Shown piece after piece: positions 7,255 to 13,296 of a stretch of DNA of 13,906 nucleotides. Position 1 is the stretch's first letter. Every line of letters begins with the position of its first letter. Origin of the DNA: an uncultured Eubacteriales bacterium (lineage in GTDB: Bacteria > Bacillota > Clostridia > Oscillospirales > Acutalibacteraceae). Location of the stretch: NCBI GenBank assembly GCA_934725345.1, contig CAKVBG010000024.1, forward strand, positions 1 through 13,906. The letters are read 5' to 3'. The position numbers and the translations under genes are program-made. A model generated the notes under the pieces. That model was not told where the DNA came from. It did not search any database and saw nothing but the letters and a program-made list of their open reading frames with translations.

Positions 7255-8073
7255 ATGAGTAAAATATTAGGAGTTAAGTTTTGCGAAATTGGAAAAATAA
7301 ACTATTTTGAGTGCAATAATTTTGATATCTCAAAAGAAGATTTCGTAGTTGCTCAAACGCGCAAAGGAGAAGAATGTGGAGAGGTAACGGTGGTGCGTGA
7401 GAATTTAAACGTTAAAACATCTCCGGACGAATTTATAATTCGAAAAGCTACAGCTGAAGATTTAGATTCTTTGAAAAAAAAGAAACAAGAAGAAGATAAA
7501 GCACTTAAAATTTGCGAAGAGAAAATTAAACATCACAAACTCAAAATGAAGCTTATTGGCGCAGAGTACACTTTCAATAGAGCAAAGTTGATTTTCTATT
7601 TTACTTCTGAATCGCGAGTTGATTTTAGAAGTTTAGTAAAAGATTTGGCTTATGTGTTTAAAGTTAGAATAGAGCTAAGACAAATTGGAGTTAGAGAAGA
7701 AGCTCGACTTTTAGGTGGCATGGGGATATGCGGACGTCCTATTTGTTGTTCATCGTTTCTACCTGATTTTGAAAATGTTTGTGTGAAAATGGCAAGAAAT
7801 CAAGGGATGTCACTTAATCCGGTTAAACTTTCGGGTATGTGTGGACGACTCAAATGCTGTTTGAAATACGAAGATGATGTTTATTTAAATTTACTCGATC
7901 AAATGCCCAAAATTGGTACTATTGTCGAGACTGCAGAGGGTAATGGAGTAGTTGTTAATAGATTTCCTATCTCTTCGGAGGTCAAAGTTCAATTAGAAGA
8001 TAGTGCAGGCAACTCTCGCATAAAAAGTTTTAAGTTAGAGGACGTTTCCACGCTGTATGAATGTGAAGAATGA
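7255..8073 (+). CDS. ricT: PSP1-domain protein RicT (YaaT)
   Basis: This 272-residue protein is a member of the PSP1/YaaT family. In B. subtilis RicT works with RicA (YmcA) and RicF (YlbF) in a complex that carries Fe-S clusters and steers RNase Y in mRNA maturation, affecting sporulation, competence and biofilm formation. The conserved core is present: ELRQIGVREEARLLGGMGIC, with Cys 159, 164 and 165 (CGRPICC), and GMCGRLKCCLKYE with Cys 196, 201 and 202. A Lys/Glu-rich segment about 80-102 (LKKKKQEEDKALKICEEKIK) looks like a coiled coil. Length is normal and nothing is missing. A GGAAGGAGG stands ahead of the ATG at 7255. It is the last gene of the cluster. Confidence 0.95.
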   Translation: MSKILGVKFCEIGKINYFECNNFDISKEDFVVAQTRKGEECGEVTVVRENLNVKTSPDEFIIRKATAEDLDSLKKKKQEEDKALKICEEKIKHHKLKMKLIGAEYTFNRAKLIFYFTSESRVDFRSLVKDLAYVFKVRIELRQIGVREEARLLGGMGICGRPICCSSFLPDFENVCVKMARNQGMSLNPVKLSGMCGRLKCCLKYEDDVYLNLLDQMPKIGTIVETAEGNGVVVNRFPISSEVKVQLEDSAGNSRIKSFKLEDVSTLYECEE

Positions 8074-8123
8074 AGATTTTTCAAGCAAAACTCTATAATA
8101 TTTACATTACACCGCTAAATTAG

Positions 8124-8152
8124 TTGATTTTAATTAGAAAATGGAGTATAAT
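8124..8152 (+). promoter_or_regulatory. Promoter of the pcrA gene
   Basis: TTGATT (8124-8129) and a perfect TATAAT (8147-8152) are separated by 17 bases. The predicted start near 8159 gives a leader of about 90 bases. No clear terminator separates ricT from it. Confidence 0.65.
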
Positions 8153-8236
8153 TATATTTAGAGGGGAGCGTTTGAGTTCTGAGATACATTAAAATTAAAA
8201 ACGTGTTCTTCGTTAAAATTTAAAAATACTCTAAAA

Positions 8237-8244
8237 TGGTGGTG
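8237..8244 (+). promoter_or_regulatory. Ribosome binding site suggesting a TTG start for pcrA
   Basis: TGGTGGTG, one mismatch from GGAGGTG over its last seven bases, ends 6 bases before the TTG at 8251. No ribosome binding site stands before the ATG at 8236, whose own codon overlaps this site. Confidence 0.45.
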
Positions 8245-8250
8245 CAAAAA

Positions 8251-10653
8251 TTGGTTGATAAATTTTCAAAGGAATTTCGTGATCTAAAGAGAATTTTGCT
8301 TCAACGTACGTTTTCTAATCTTAATGGTCCACAGTGTGAAGCGGTGTTCAATATCAATGGACCTCTAGTGGTGCTTGCAGGGGCTGGAAGCGGTAAAACA
8401 ACGGCAATGATTAGCCGTATAGTTAACATGGTATGCTTTGGGAATGCCTATATGAGCACGCAAGTACCGGATAATTTGAATGAAGAAATGATTTCAAAAC
8501 TTCGTGAAGCATGTGCTGAGGGCAAGGATGCCAAATCTGTGGCTGACATAATAAAAGTTGATGAAGTAAAGCCTGAAACTATTTTAGCTATAACTTTCAC
8601 CAATAAAGCAGCAGGTGAGCTAAAAAACCGTTTGAGCGGAGCTTTAGGAGATGTTGCAAAAAAAATATGGGCTTCAACTTTTCATTCTTTCTGCGCAAGA
8701 GTACTAAGGGTTCATGCAGATAAACTCGGATACAGCAATCATTTTGTGGTATACGATGAAGATGATGGTCTAAAAATAATTAAAGAATGCATTAAACAGT
8801 TTAAGTTGGATGAAAAGATTTTTACTCCAAAAAACGTTAAATCCAGGATATCCCGCGCGAAAGACAAGCTACTGGGGCCAAAGGATATAATGCCTAATTC
8901 TGAGGATGATTTTAAAGCTTTAGAAATTTCGAAAATTTATAAGATGTATCAAGATAAGTTGGTCAGCTCTGACGCTATGGATTTTGACGATTTAATAGTA
9001 AATACTCTTAAATTATTTGAGAAATTTCCAGAAGTGCTGAAACATTATCAAGAAAAATTCAAGTACATTATAGTTGATGAATATCAAGATACTAATTACG
9101 TTCAATATTTACTAATTAAAAATTTGGCAGATAAAAATAAAAATCTATGTGTTGTGGGAGATGATGACCAGAGCATCTATAAATTCAGAGGCGCGACTGT
9201 CAGAAATATAATAGACTTTGAGAAAAATTTTCCAAATGCTAAGTTGATTAGATTCGAACAAAATTACAGGTCAACTAAAAACATTTTGAATGCTGCTAAT
9301 GCTGTTATCGCTCATAACGTGTACCGTAAGGGCAAAAATTTGTGGACTCAAAATATGGACGGAGACTTGATAAAAATTCATACTGCATATAGCGAACACG
9401 ATGAAGCGCAGTATATAGCCGAATTGATTCAAGATAAAGTTGCCAAAGGAGAAAAATATTCAGATTTTGCTATTTTGTATAGAATGAATTCGCAGTCCAA
9501 TGTGATTGAAAAAATTCTGATGAGAAGAGGTATTCCTTACAGGGTGCTAGGGGGCATGAGGTTCTTTGATAGAAAAGAAGTCAAAGATATGATTGCATAC
9601 TTAAGCGTAATAAATAATCCTCATGATGAAGTCAGACTCAAAAGAATAATCAATCAACCGCGCAGGTCAATAGGTGAGCGCACGATATCTCAAGCGCTAG
9701 AAATTGCAAAAGAAACCAATCAAGATTTGCTTAGTGTTATGAGAAACTGTGAAGAATATGAATCATTGCAAAGAGTTTCTGTAAAGCTAAAAGCGTTCTC
9801 GAATTTGATAGACGATTTGATTAGAGTGAATCAGTCAGGTGCTTTTTCACTTCATGAGCTTTATGATTTGATTCTACAGAAAACAGGCTACATTGATTAC
9901 TTAAAAGTAGAAAAAGAGAGCTACGAGGCACGCTGTGAGAACGTAAGAGAACTTTTGAGCACGATTATGAACTATGAAAAAGAACACGGCGCAGATGCAA
10001 CTCTCTCAGGGTTTTTAGAAGAGGTATCGCTGTTTTCGGACATCGATAACTATGATGCGGCTTCCGATTCTGTTGTTTTGATGACACTTCATTCTGCTAA
10101 AGGGCTTGAATTCCAAAATGTTATTTTACCAGGGATGGAAGAGGGAATATTCCCCGGGACGTCTGCTAACGAAAATGAAGAGGAGATTGAAGAAGAACGC
10201 CGGTTAGCCTATGTAGGCATTACTCGTTGCAAAAAAAGCCTTTATATCTTGAATTCAGATAGCAGAATGTTATTTGGAGTTACTTCACACAACAAACCAT
10301 CGAGGTTCTTAAACGAGATTCCTCAGGAATTGATTACTAAGACCAAATCCCGTGATTGGAAAACTCTTGATGAAGACGCTCCAATTCCTAGGTCAGCTCA
10401 AGAACTAAGAGCACGGTCTGTAAGTGCAGCGCATAATTTTGGAGGAATTGCTGGAGGTAACTTTAAAAAAGGTACACTTAACTCTTCAAATTTATTCCAG
10501 GCCGGAGATAAAGTTTATCACAATATTTTCGGTGAAGGGGAAATCAAATCTATGGTCAAAATGGGCAATGATTCTCTCCTAGATATAAACTTTGGAGATG
10601 CGGTCGGTATAAAAAAACTTATGGCTAATTACGCTAAACTCGAGAAAAGATAG
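8251..10653 (+). CDS. pcrA: ATP-dependent DNA helicase PcrA/UvrD
   Basis: This superfamily 1A 3'-5' helicase has about 800 residues and acts in nucleotide excision repair, replication restart and removal of RecA filaments. All motifs are present: Q motif LNGPQCEAV, Walker A GAGSGKTT (about 44-51), Ia ITFTNKAAGELK, II DEYQDT (276-281), III VVGDDDQSIYKFRG (301-314), IV EQNYRST, V TLHSAKGLEF (from 613) and VI RRLAYVGITRCKKSL (from 650). The C-terminal 50 residues (AGDKVYHNIFGEGEIKSM onward) form the Tudor-like fold that contacts RNA polymerase in PcrA. About 45 extra residues stand between Walker A and motif Ia (about 62-108), an insertion I associate with Oscillospirales relatives. The TTG at 8251 has the ribosome binding site; an ATG at 8236 would add five residues. 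Confidence 0.96.
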   Translation: MVDKFSKEFRDLKRILLQRTFSNLNGPQCEAVFNINGPLVVLAGAGSGKTTAMISRIVNMVCFGNAYMSTQVPDNLNEEMISKLREACAEGKDAKSVADIIKVDEVKPETILAITFTNKAAGELKNRLSGALGDVAKKIWASTFHSFCARVLRVHADKLGYSNHFVVYDEDDGLKIIKECIKQFKLDEKIFTPKNVKSRISRAKDKLLGPKDIMPNSEDDFKALEISKIYKMYQDKLVSSDAMDFDDLIVNTLKLFEKFPEVLKHYQEKFKYIIVDEYQDTNYVQYLLIKNLADKNKNLCVVGDDDQSIYKFRGATVRNIIDFEKNFPNAKLIRFEQNYRSTKNILNAANAVIAHNVYRKGKNLWTQNMDGDLIKIHTAYSEHDEAQYIAELIQDKVAKGEKYSDFAILYRMNSQSNVIEKILMRRGIPYRVLGGMRFFDRKEVKDMIAYLSVINNPHDEVRLKRIINQPRRSIGERTISQALEIAKETNQDLLSVMRNCEEYESLQRVSVKLKAFSNLIDDLIRVNQSGAFSLHELYDLILQKTGYIDYLKVEKESYEARCENVRELLSTIMNYEKEHGADATLSGFLEEVSLFSDIDNYDAASDSVVLMTLHSAKGLEFQNVILPGMEEGIFPGTSANENEEEIEEERRLAYVGITRCKKSLYILNSDSRMLFGVTSHNKPSRFLNEIPQELITKTKSRDWKTLDEDAPIPRSAQELRARSVSAAHNFGGIAGGNFKKGTLNSSNLFQAGDKVYHNIFGEGEIKSMVKMGNDSLLDINFGDAVGIKKLMANYAKLEKR

Positions 10654-10674
10654 TTTTAATTAAAAATATCATGT

Positions 10675-10703
10675 AACATAAGTAAAACTTACTCCATAAT
10701 ATA
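10675..10703 (+). promoter_or_regulatory. Possible sigma-K-type promoter for the Cys-rich gene
   Basis: AACA (10675-10678) is followed after 16 bases by CATAATATA (10695-10703). This fits the sigma-K consensus mACm-N16/17-CATAnnnTA at every defined position. The leader to the ATG at 10813 would be about 100 bases. No good sigma-A promoter was seen in this 159-base gap. In AT-rich DNA such a match can be chance. Confidence 0.35.
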
Positions 10704-10812
10704 TTGATAGTTGGATTTTTGTATTATCAGAAGTAAATGCTATTCGCCAAGTTGCGAAAAATCGTTTCTGTACTACTTTTGACATCTATTAATATTAATG
10801 GAGGAGTTTTAT

Positions 10813-11655
10813 ATGACAGAAAATTTTTCTACATTTTCATGCCGAGAAAACGGACAGTTTAAAGAATCTGTGTGCATTGACGCTTATAGAGTTTATGATT
10901 CTTGTGCCGATAGAAGTTGTTTGGAAAATTTAAGAGTTAGTTTTAGCGAATCGGCTCAACATATCATTGACCAAGCCAGTAGTGTGCGAGTAAAGAATGT
11001 TAATGTTATAACCACTTTCATAGATATGGAACCCGTGCCATTCAGACGCGGATACTACGCAATTGACATGACTTTCTTTTTTGAAGTTAATTTAGAAGCA
11101 TTTTTAGCTCCTTCTGTTATGCCGGCAAGTATTTCAGGGCTTTGCGTGGTTAATAAACGAGCAGTTCTTTATGGAAGTGAAGGTAAGGTAAGTGTGTTTA
11201 CATCTGAATATACTTCAGGTGATATGGACTTACAAAATACTTCTCTTAAAAACCTTCCTAGAGCGGTTGTTCAAGTTGCAGATCCTGTAGCACTTTCCGC
11301 TAAACTTTGTAATCTATGCGATTGCAGACCTCAACCTCAGCTACGTATACCAGATTGCATTTGTAGGAGGTTCGGAGGAGAGTTTGTACGCCCGGGGGCA
11401 GGGAGTAAAACAGTAGCTTTGACTATAGGTTTATTTACTATAGTCCAAATTGAAAGAAATGTTCAAATGCTAATACCGGCTTATGATTTTTGTGTTCCAA
11501 ATAAAGAATGCGTATCTTCAACTGATAATCCTTGCGATTTATTTAGCCGCATAGAATTCCCTACAGAAGAATTTTTCCCACCTCGTTTGCAAACTGAGCA
11601 ACAATCTTCGGAATGCGGGGGATGCTCAAATAGATCCGAACAAACTCCGCAATAA
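10813..11655 (+). CDS. Conserved Cys-rich clostridial protein of unknown function
   Basis: This is a 280-residue protein without signal peptide or clear membrane helix. It opens with FSCRENGQFKESVCIDAYRV and then YDSCADRSCLENLRVSF, a signature I recall from uncharacterised Clostridia/Oscillospirales proteins. Cysteines are abundant, roughly 17, often in pairs: KLCNLCDC, DCICRRF and, at the C-terminus, ECGGCS. The middle (VKNVNVITTFIDMEPVPFRR, DMTFFFEVNLEAF, VVNKRAVLYGSEGKVSVF) looks beta-rich. The Cys content and the possible sigma-K promoter would suit a protein cross-linked into the spore coat, but this is inference. GGAGGAG at 10800-10806 selects the ATG at 10813; the ATG at 10798 overlaps that site. 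The last 48 codons were copied downstream by a tandem duplication. Confidence 0.8.
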   Translation: MTENFSTFSCRENGQFKESVCIDAYRVYDSCADRSCLENLRVSFSESAQHIIDQASSVRVKNVNVITTFIDMEPVPFRRGYYAIDMTFFFEVNLEAFLAPSVMPASISGLCVVNKRAVLYGSEGKVSVFTSEYTSGDMDLQNTSLKNLPRAVVQVADPVALSAKLCNLCDCRPQPQLRIPDCICRRFGGEFVRPGAGSKTVALTIGLFTIVQIERNVQMLIPAYDFCVPNKECVSSTDNPCDLFSRIEFPTEEFFPPRLQTEQQSSECGGCSNRSEQTPQ

Positions 11656-11699
11656 ACTATTAAGCAAATATTATTTTTCAAAAAATCAAACAAAATATA

Positions 11700-11728
11700 T
11701 TGACATTGCACAAAATTTATAGTAATAT
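11700..11728 (+). promoter_or_regulatory. Strong promoter of paralogue 1
   Basis: A perfect TTGACA (11700-11705) and TAATAT (11723-11728) are 17 bases apart. The predicted start is near 11735, exactly at the 5' stem-loop. The corresponding region of copy 2 has lost the -35 box. Confidence 0.65.
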
Positions 11729-11733
11729 ACATG

Positions 11734-11758
11734 CGATACTAACATTAGTTTAGTGTCG
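11734..11758 (+). promoter_or_regulatory. 5' stem-loop or operator before paralogue 1
   Basis: CGATACTAA (11734-11742) pairs with TTAGTGTCG (11750-11758) across the seven-base loop CATTAGT: nine pairs with one G-U. It lies at the predicted transcript start, so it could protect the mRNA 5' end or, as DNA, bind a repressor. The same element precedes paralogue 2. Confidence 0.5.
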
Positions 11759-11794
11759 TAATTTTTTTAAATATAGAAAGGAGATATGGTAATT

Positions 11795-12397
11795 ATGAGT
11801 AACCCCAAAAAAGAAGATAAAACAAAAGAAGAAGAAGATAAAACAAAAGAAGAAGAAGGTAAAACAAAAGAACTTGTTGAGGCCCTAAACTCTTTTAAGG
11901 ACAATTTGAGTTTAGACTGTATAATGAACCTTCAGAGTGCTGCTGCAGATCCTTTTTTTATGCCTCGTTCGGAGAGTACTAGCATTTCGGAAAAAAAGGA
12001 TATGTGCATACACAAGCTGTTTGAAGCAGTAATGACAGAGAACAAGGTTAAGACAGACACCACTTGGTATAAATCAATTCATAAGAAATTAAAATCCATT
12101 TATAGTAAAAATAGAAATATGATTAACGATGCACTGCACAAAAAGGAAAAAGACTTTGTGGAAAGTGCAGTCCGTGCGAAAACTGTGAAAAAAGTCTGTG
12201 AGGAAGTAAAAAAAGTTTTTAGTGTTGGTATTTTTGCTAAAGTTATGGGTAAAAAAGATGTTACTAGTGCACTGAAAGGGATATGCAACAAAATCAAAGA
12301 GTTTGAAAATAATTTACCCAAAGAAAACGATACAAATCCAAACAACGGTGAAAAATATACACAGAAGTTCATTTGCTTTAGAGGGAAAGTAATGTAA
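11795..12397 (+). CDS. Lys-rich protein of unknown function, paralogue 1
   Basis: This 200-residue protein is not recognised. It has no signal peptide or membrane helix, is very rich in Lys and Glu, and is probably mostly helical. It has three parts. A low-complexity N-terminus repeats the heptad DKTKEEE. A conserved block KTKELVEALNSFKDNLSLDC runs to MNLQSA. After a variable centre comes a second conserved block with VKKVCEEVKKVFS, then GIFAKVMGK, then LKGICNKI. Only the two blocks, about 85% and 78% identical by hand count, and a few scattered positions such as WY...KKLKSI and DTNP, are shared with paralogue 2. AAAGGAGAT (11777-11785) selects the ATG at 11795 over the one at 11786, which adjoins it. 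The gene has its own promoter and stem-loop. No terminator follows, so reading into paralogue 2 is likely. Confidence 0.75.
   Translation: MSNPKKEDKTKEEEDKTKEEEGKTKELVEALNSFKDNLSLDCIMNLQSAAADPFFMPRSESTSISEKKDMCIHKLFEAVMTENKVKTDTTWYKSIHKKLKSIYSKNRNMINDALHKKEKDFVESAVRAKTVKKVCEEVKKVFSVGIFAKVMGKKDVTSALKGICNKIKEFENNLPKENDTNPNNGEKYTQKFICFRGKVM
11816..11872 (+). repeat. In-frame 21-base tandem repeat inside paralogue 1
   Basis: The unit GATAAAACAAAAGAAGAAGAA occurs twice in full (11816-11836, 11837-11857), with a partial third unit starting GGTAAAACAAAAGAA. It encodes the heptad DKTKEEE. Paralogue 2 has only one partial unit and is shorter here by two heptads plus one residue, consistent with slippage or unequal exchange in copy 1. 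Confidence 0.8.
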
Positions 12398-12414
12398 ATT
12401 AATAAAAACGATCT

Positions 12415-12561
12415 TATGATTTTTGTGTTTCAAATAGAAAGTGTGTATCTTCAACTGACAATCCCTGCGATTTATTTAGCCGCATAGAATTCCCTACAGA
12501 AGAATTTTTCCCACTTCGTTTGCAAACTGAGCAGCAATCTTCAGAACAAACTCCGCAATAA
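12415..12561 (+). pseudogene. Duplicated 3' fragment of the Cys-rich gene
   Basis: Forty-eight codons plus stop, beginning YDFCVSNRKCVSS and ending SSEQTPQ, align with the last codons of the gene ending at 11655. About 10 substitutions fall in the 147 aligned bases, and a 27-base stretch (CGGCSNRSE) is missing. The frame is still open, but there is no start codon or ribosome binding site, so this is a relic of the duplication rather than a gene. Confidence 0.85.
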
Positions 12562-12597
12562 ATTATAAATCAAACAAAATGTGTAGTATTATGCATG

Positions 12598-12622
12598 CGA
12601 CACTAACATTAGTTTAGTGCCG
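12598..12622 (+). promoter_or_regulatory. 5' stem-loop or operator before paralogue 2
   Basis: CGACACTAA (12598-12606) and TTAGTGCCG (12614-12622) flank the same loop CATTAGT. One pair (A-C) is broken here, while the G-U of copy 1 has become a C-G pair. Upstream, TATTAT (12587-12592) could serve as a -10, but only TATAAA stands at the -35 position. Confidence 0.45.
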
Positions 12623-12658
12623 TAATTTTTTGAAATATGGAAAGGAGATATGATAATT

Positions 12659-13222
12659 ATGAGCGACACCAAAGAAGATAAAACAAAAGAACTTGTTAGG
12701 GCCCTAAACTCTTTTAAGGACGATTTGACTTTAGACTGTATAATGAGCCTTCAGTCTGCTAAAAACTCGCCTTATTTTGTTTGGCGTGTTGGTAATATAG
12801 TTGGTGATAAAAAGGGAATGAGCATACACACTCTATTTAAGAAAGAAATGGAAGATAATAATGTTAAGATAAGCGGCATTTTAAGTACTTTCAAAATTTG
12901 GTATAATTTAACTTATAAGAAGTTAAGATCCATTCATTATAAAAATAATTCTATAATTCAAAAGGTAACAACGAAACCGATGAAAAGTGAAGAGCGTAAA
13001 AAAATTGTGAAAAAAGTCTGTGGGGAAGTAGAAAAAGTTTTTAGTGCTGGTATTTTTGCTAAAGTTATGGGTAAAAATGTTACTAATGTGCTGAAAGGGA
13101 TATGCACCAAAATTAATACGCTTAAACAACGTTTACCCGAAGAAAGCGACACAAATCCAAATGTAAATGAGGGTGAAAAATTGACACATCAGTTTCTTTA
13201 TTATCAAGAGCATGCAAAATAA
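12659..13222 (+). CDS. Lys-rich protein of unknown function, paralogue 2
   Basis: This 187-residue protein is a paralogue of the preceding gene and likewise is not recognised. The conserved blocks are KTKELVRALNSFKDDLTLDC with MSLQSA near the N-terminus, and VKKVCGEVEKVFS, GIFAKVMGK and LKGICTKI near the C-terminus. The centre (about residues 33-115) is only about 30% identical by hand alignment and has an insertion around GILSTFKIWY. No signal peptide or membrane helix is visible; the protein is basic and probably helical. GGAAAGGAGAT before the ATG at 12659 is as in copy 1; the in-frame ATG at 12650 touches this site and is unlikely. Its promoter has lost the -35 box, so expression may depend on the upstream paralogue. 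A terminator follows 20 bases after the stop. Confidence 0.75.
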   Translation: MSDTKEDKTKELVRALNSFKDDLTLDCIMSLQSAKNSPYFVWRVGNIVGDKKGMSIHTLFKKEMEDNNVKISGILSTFKIWYNLTYKKLRSIHYKNNSIIQKVTTKPMKSEERKKIVKKVCGEVEKVFSAGIFAKVMGKNVTNVLKGICTKINTLKQRLPEESDTNPNVNEGEKLTHQFLYYQEHAK

Positions 13223-13241
13223 GGTTAACAAAAACAATAAA

Positions 13242-13285
13242 ATCGTGGCTACAAGCATCAAACTATGTAGTCACGATCTTTTTAT
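13242..13285 (+). terminator. Bidirectional Rho-independent terminator
   Basis: ATCGTGGCTACA (13242-13253) pairs with TGTAGTCACGAT (13266-13277): 12 pairs with one G-U, around a 12-base loop, followed by CTTTTTAT. The A-rich stretch on the left gives a T-rich tail on the minus strand, so it can also end the symporter gene coming from the right. Confidence 0.85.
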
Positions 13286-13296
13286 AAGTTTAAAAA

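Larger units (their letters stand above)
11480..12412 (+). repeat. Tandem segmental duplication, copy 1
   Basis: This unit of 933 bases runs from codon 223 of the Cys-rich gene through its stop, the intergenic promoter and stem-loop, and the first paralogue, to the start of copy 2. The homology begins abruptly at CTTATGATTTTTGTGTT in both copies (11480 and 12413). The offset falls from 933 to 864 at the paralogue starts. Three deletions in copy 2, of about 27, 22 and 20 bases, account for this. Confidence 0.85.
12413..13285 (+). repeat. Tandem segmental duplication, copy 2
   Basis: This second unit holds the truncated tail of the Cys-rich gene, a shortened promoter region, the stem-loop, paralogue 2 and the intact terminator. 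The 3' limit is uncertain. Copy 1 ends with CGATCTT, apparently a remnant of the terminator's right arm, so the exchange point probably lay in the terminator. Confidence 0.8.

Noticed and set aside
10742..10758. Inverted repeat TTCGC...GCGAA before the Cys-rich gene
   Set aside because: Only five pairs, followed by A rather than T; too weak for a terminator and with no family of sites to support an operator.
10779..10807. TTGACA at 10779-10784 as a -35 for the Cys-rich gene
   Set aside because: The matching -10 position falls on the ribosome binding site and reads AGGAGT, so it cannot drive this gene.
12100..12372. Minus-strand open frame within paralogue 1, with a similar one at 12958-13152 in paralogue 2
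   Set aside because: The similarity between them simply mirrors the conserved plus-strand genes. No minus-strand ribosome binding site, and the translations are low-complexity Phe/Ser/Leu.
12400..12426. Short A-rich/T-rich hairpin after paralogue 1 (AAAAACGATC...GATTTTT) as a terminator
   Set aside because: The stem has only a few A-T pairs with a CG bulge. It is better explained as a remnant of the true terminator joined to the duplicated gene tail.
11795..13222. Toxin-antitoxin or effector-immunity pair
   Set aside because: Both genes are paralogues of the same protein, with no recognisable toxin, nuclease or DNA-binding motif and no export signal. Nothing in the sequence supports such a pairing.
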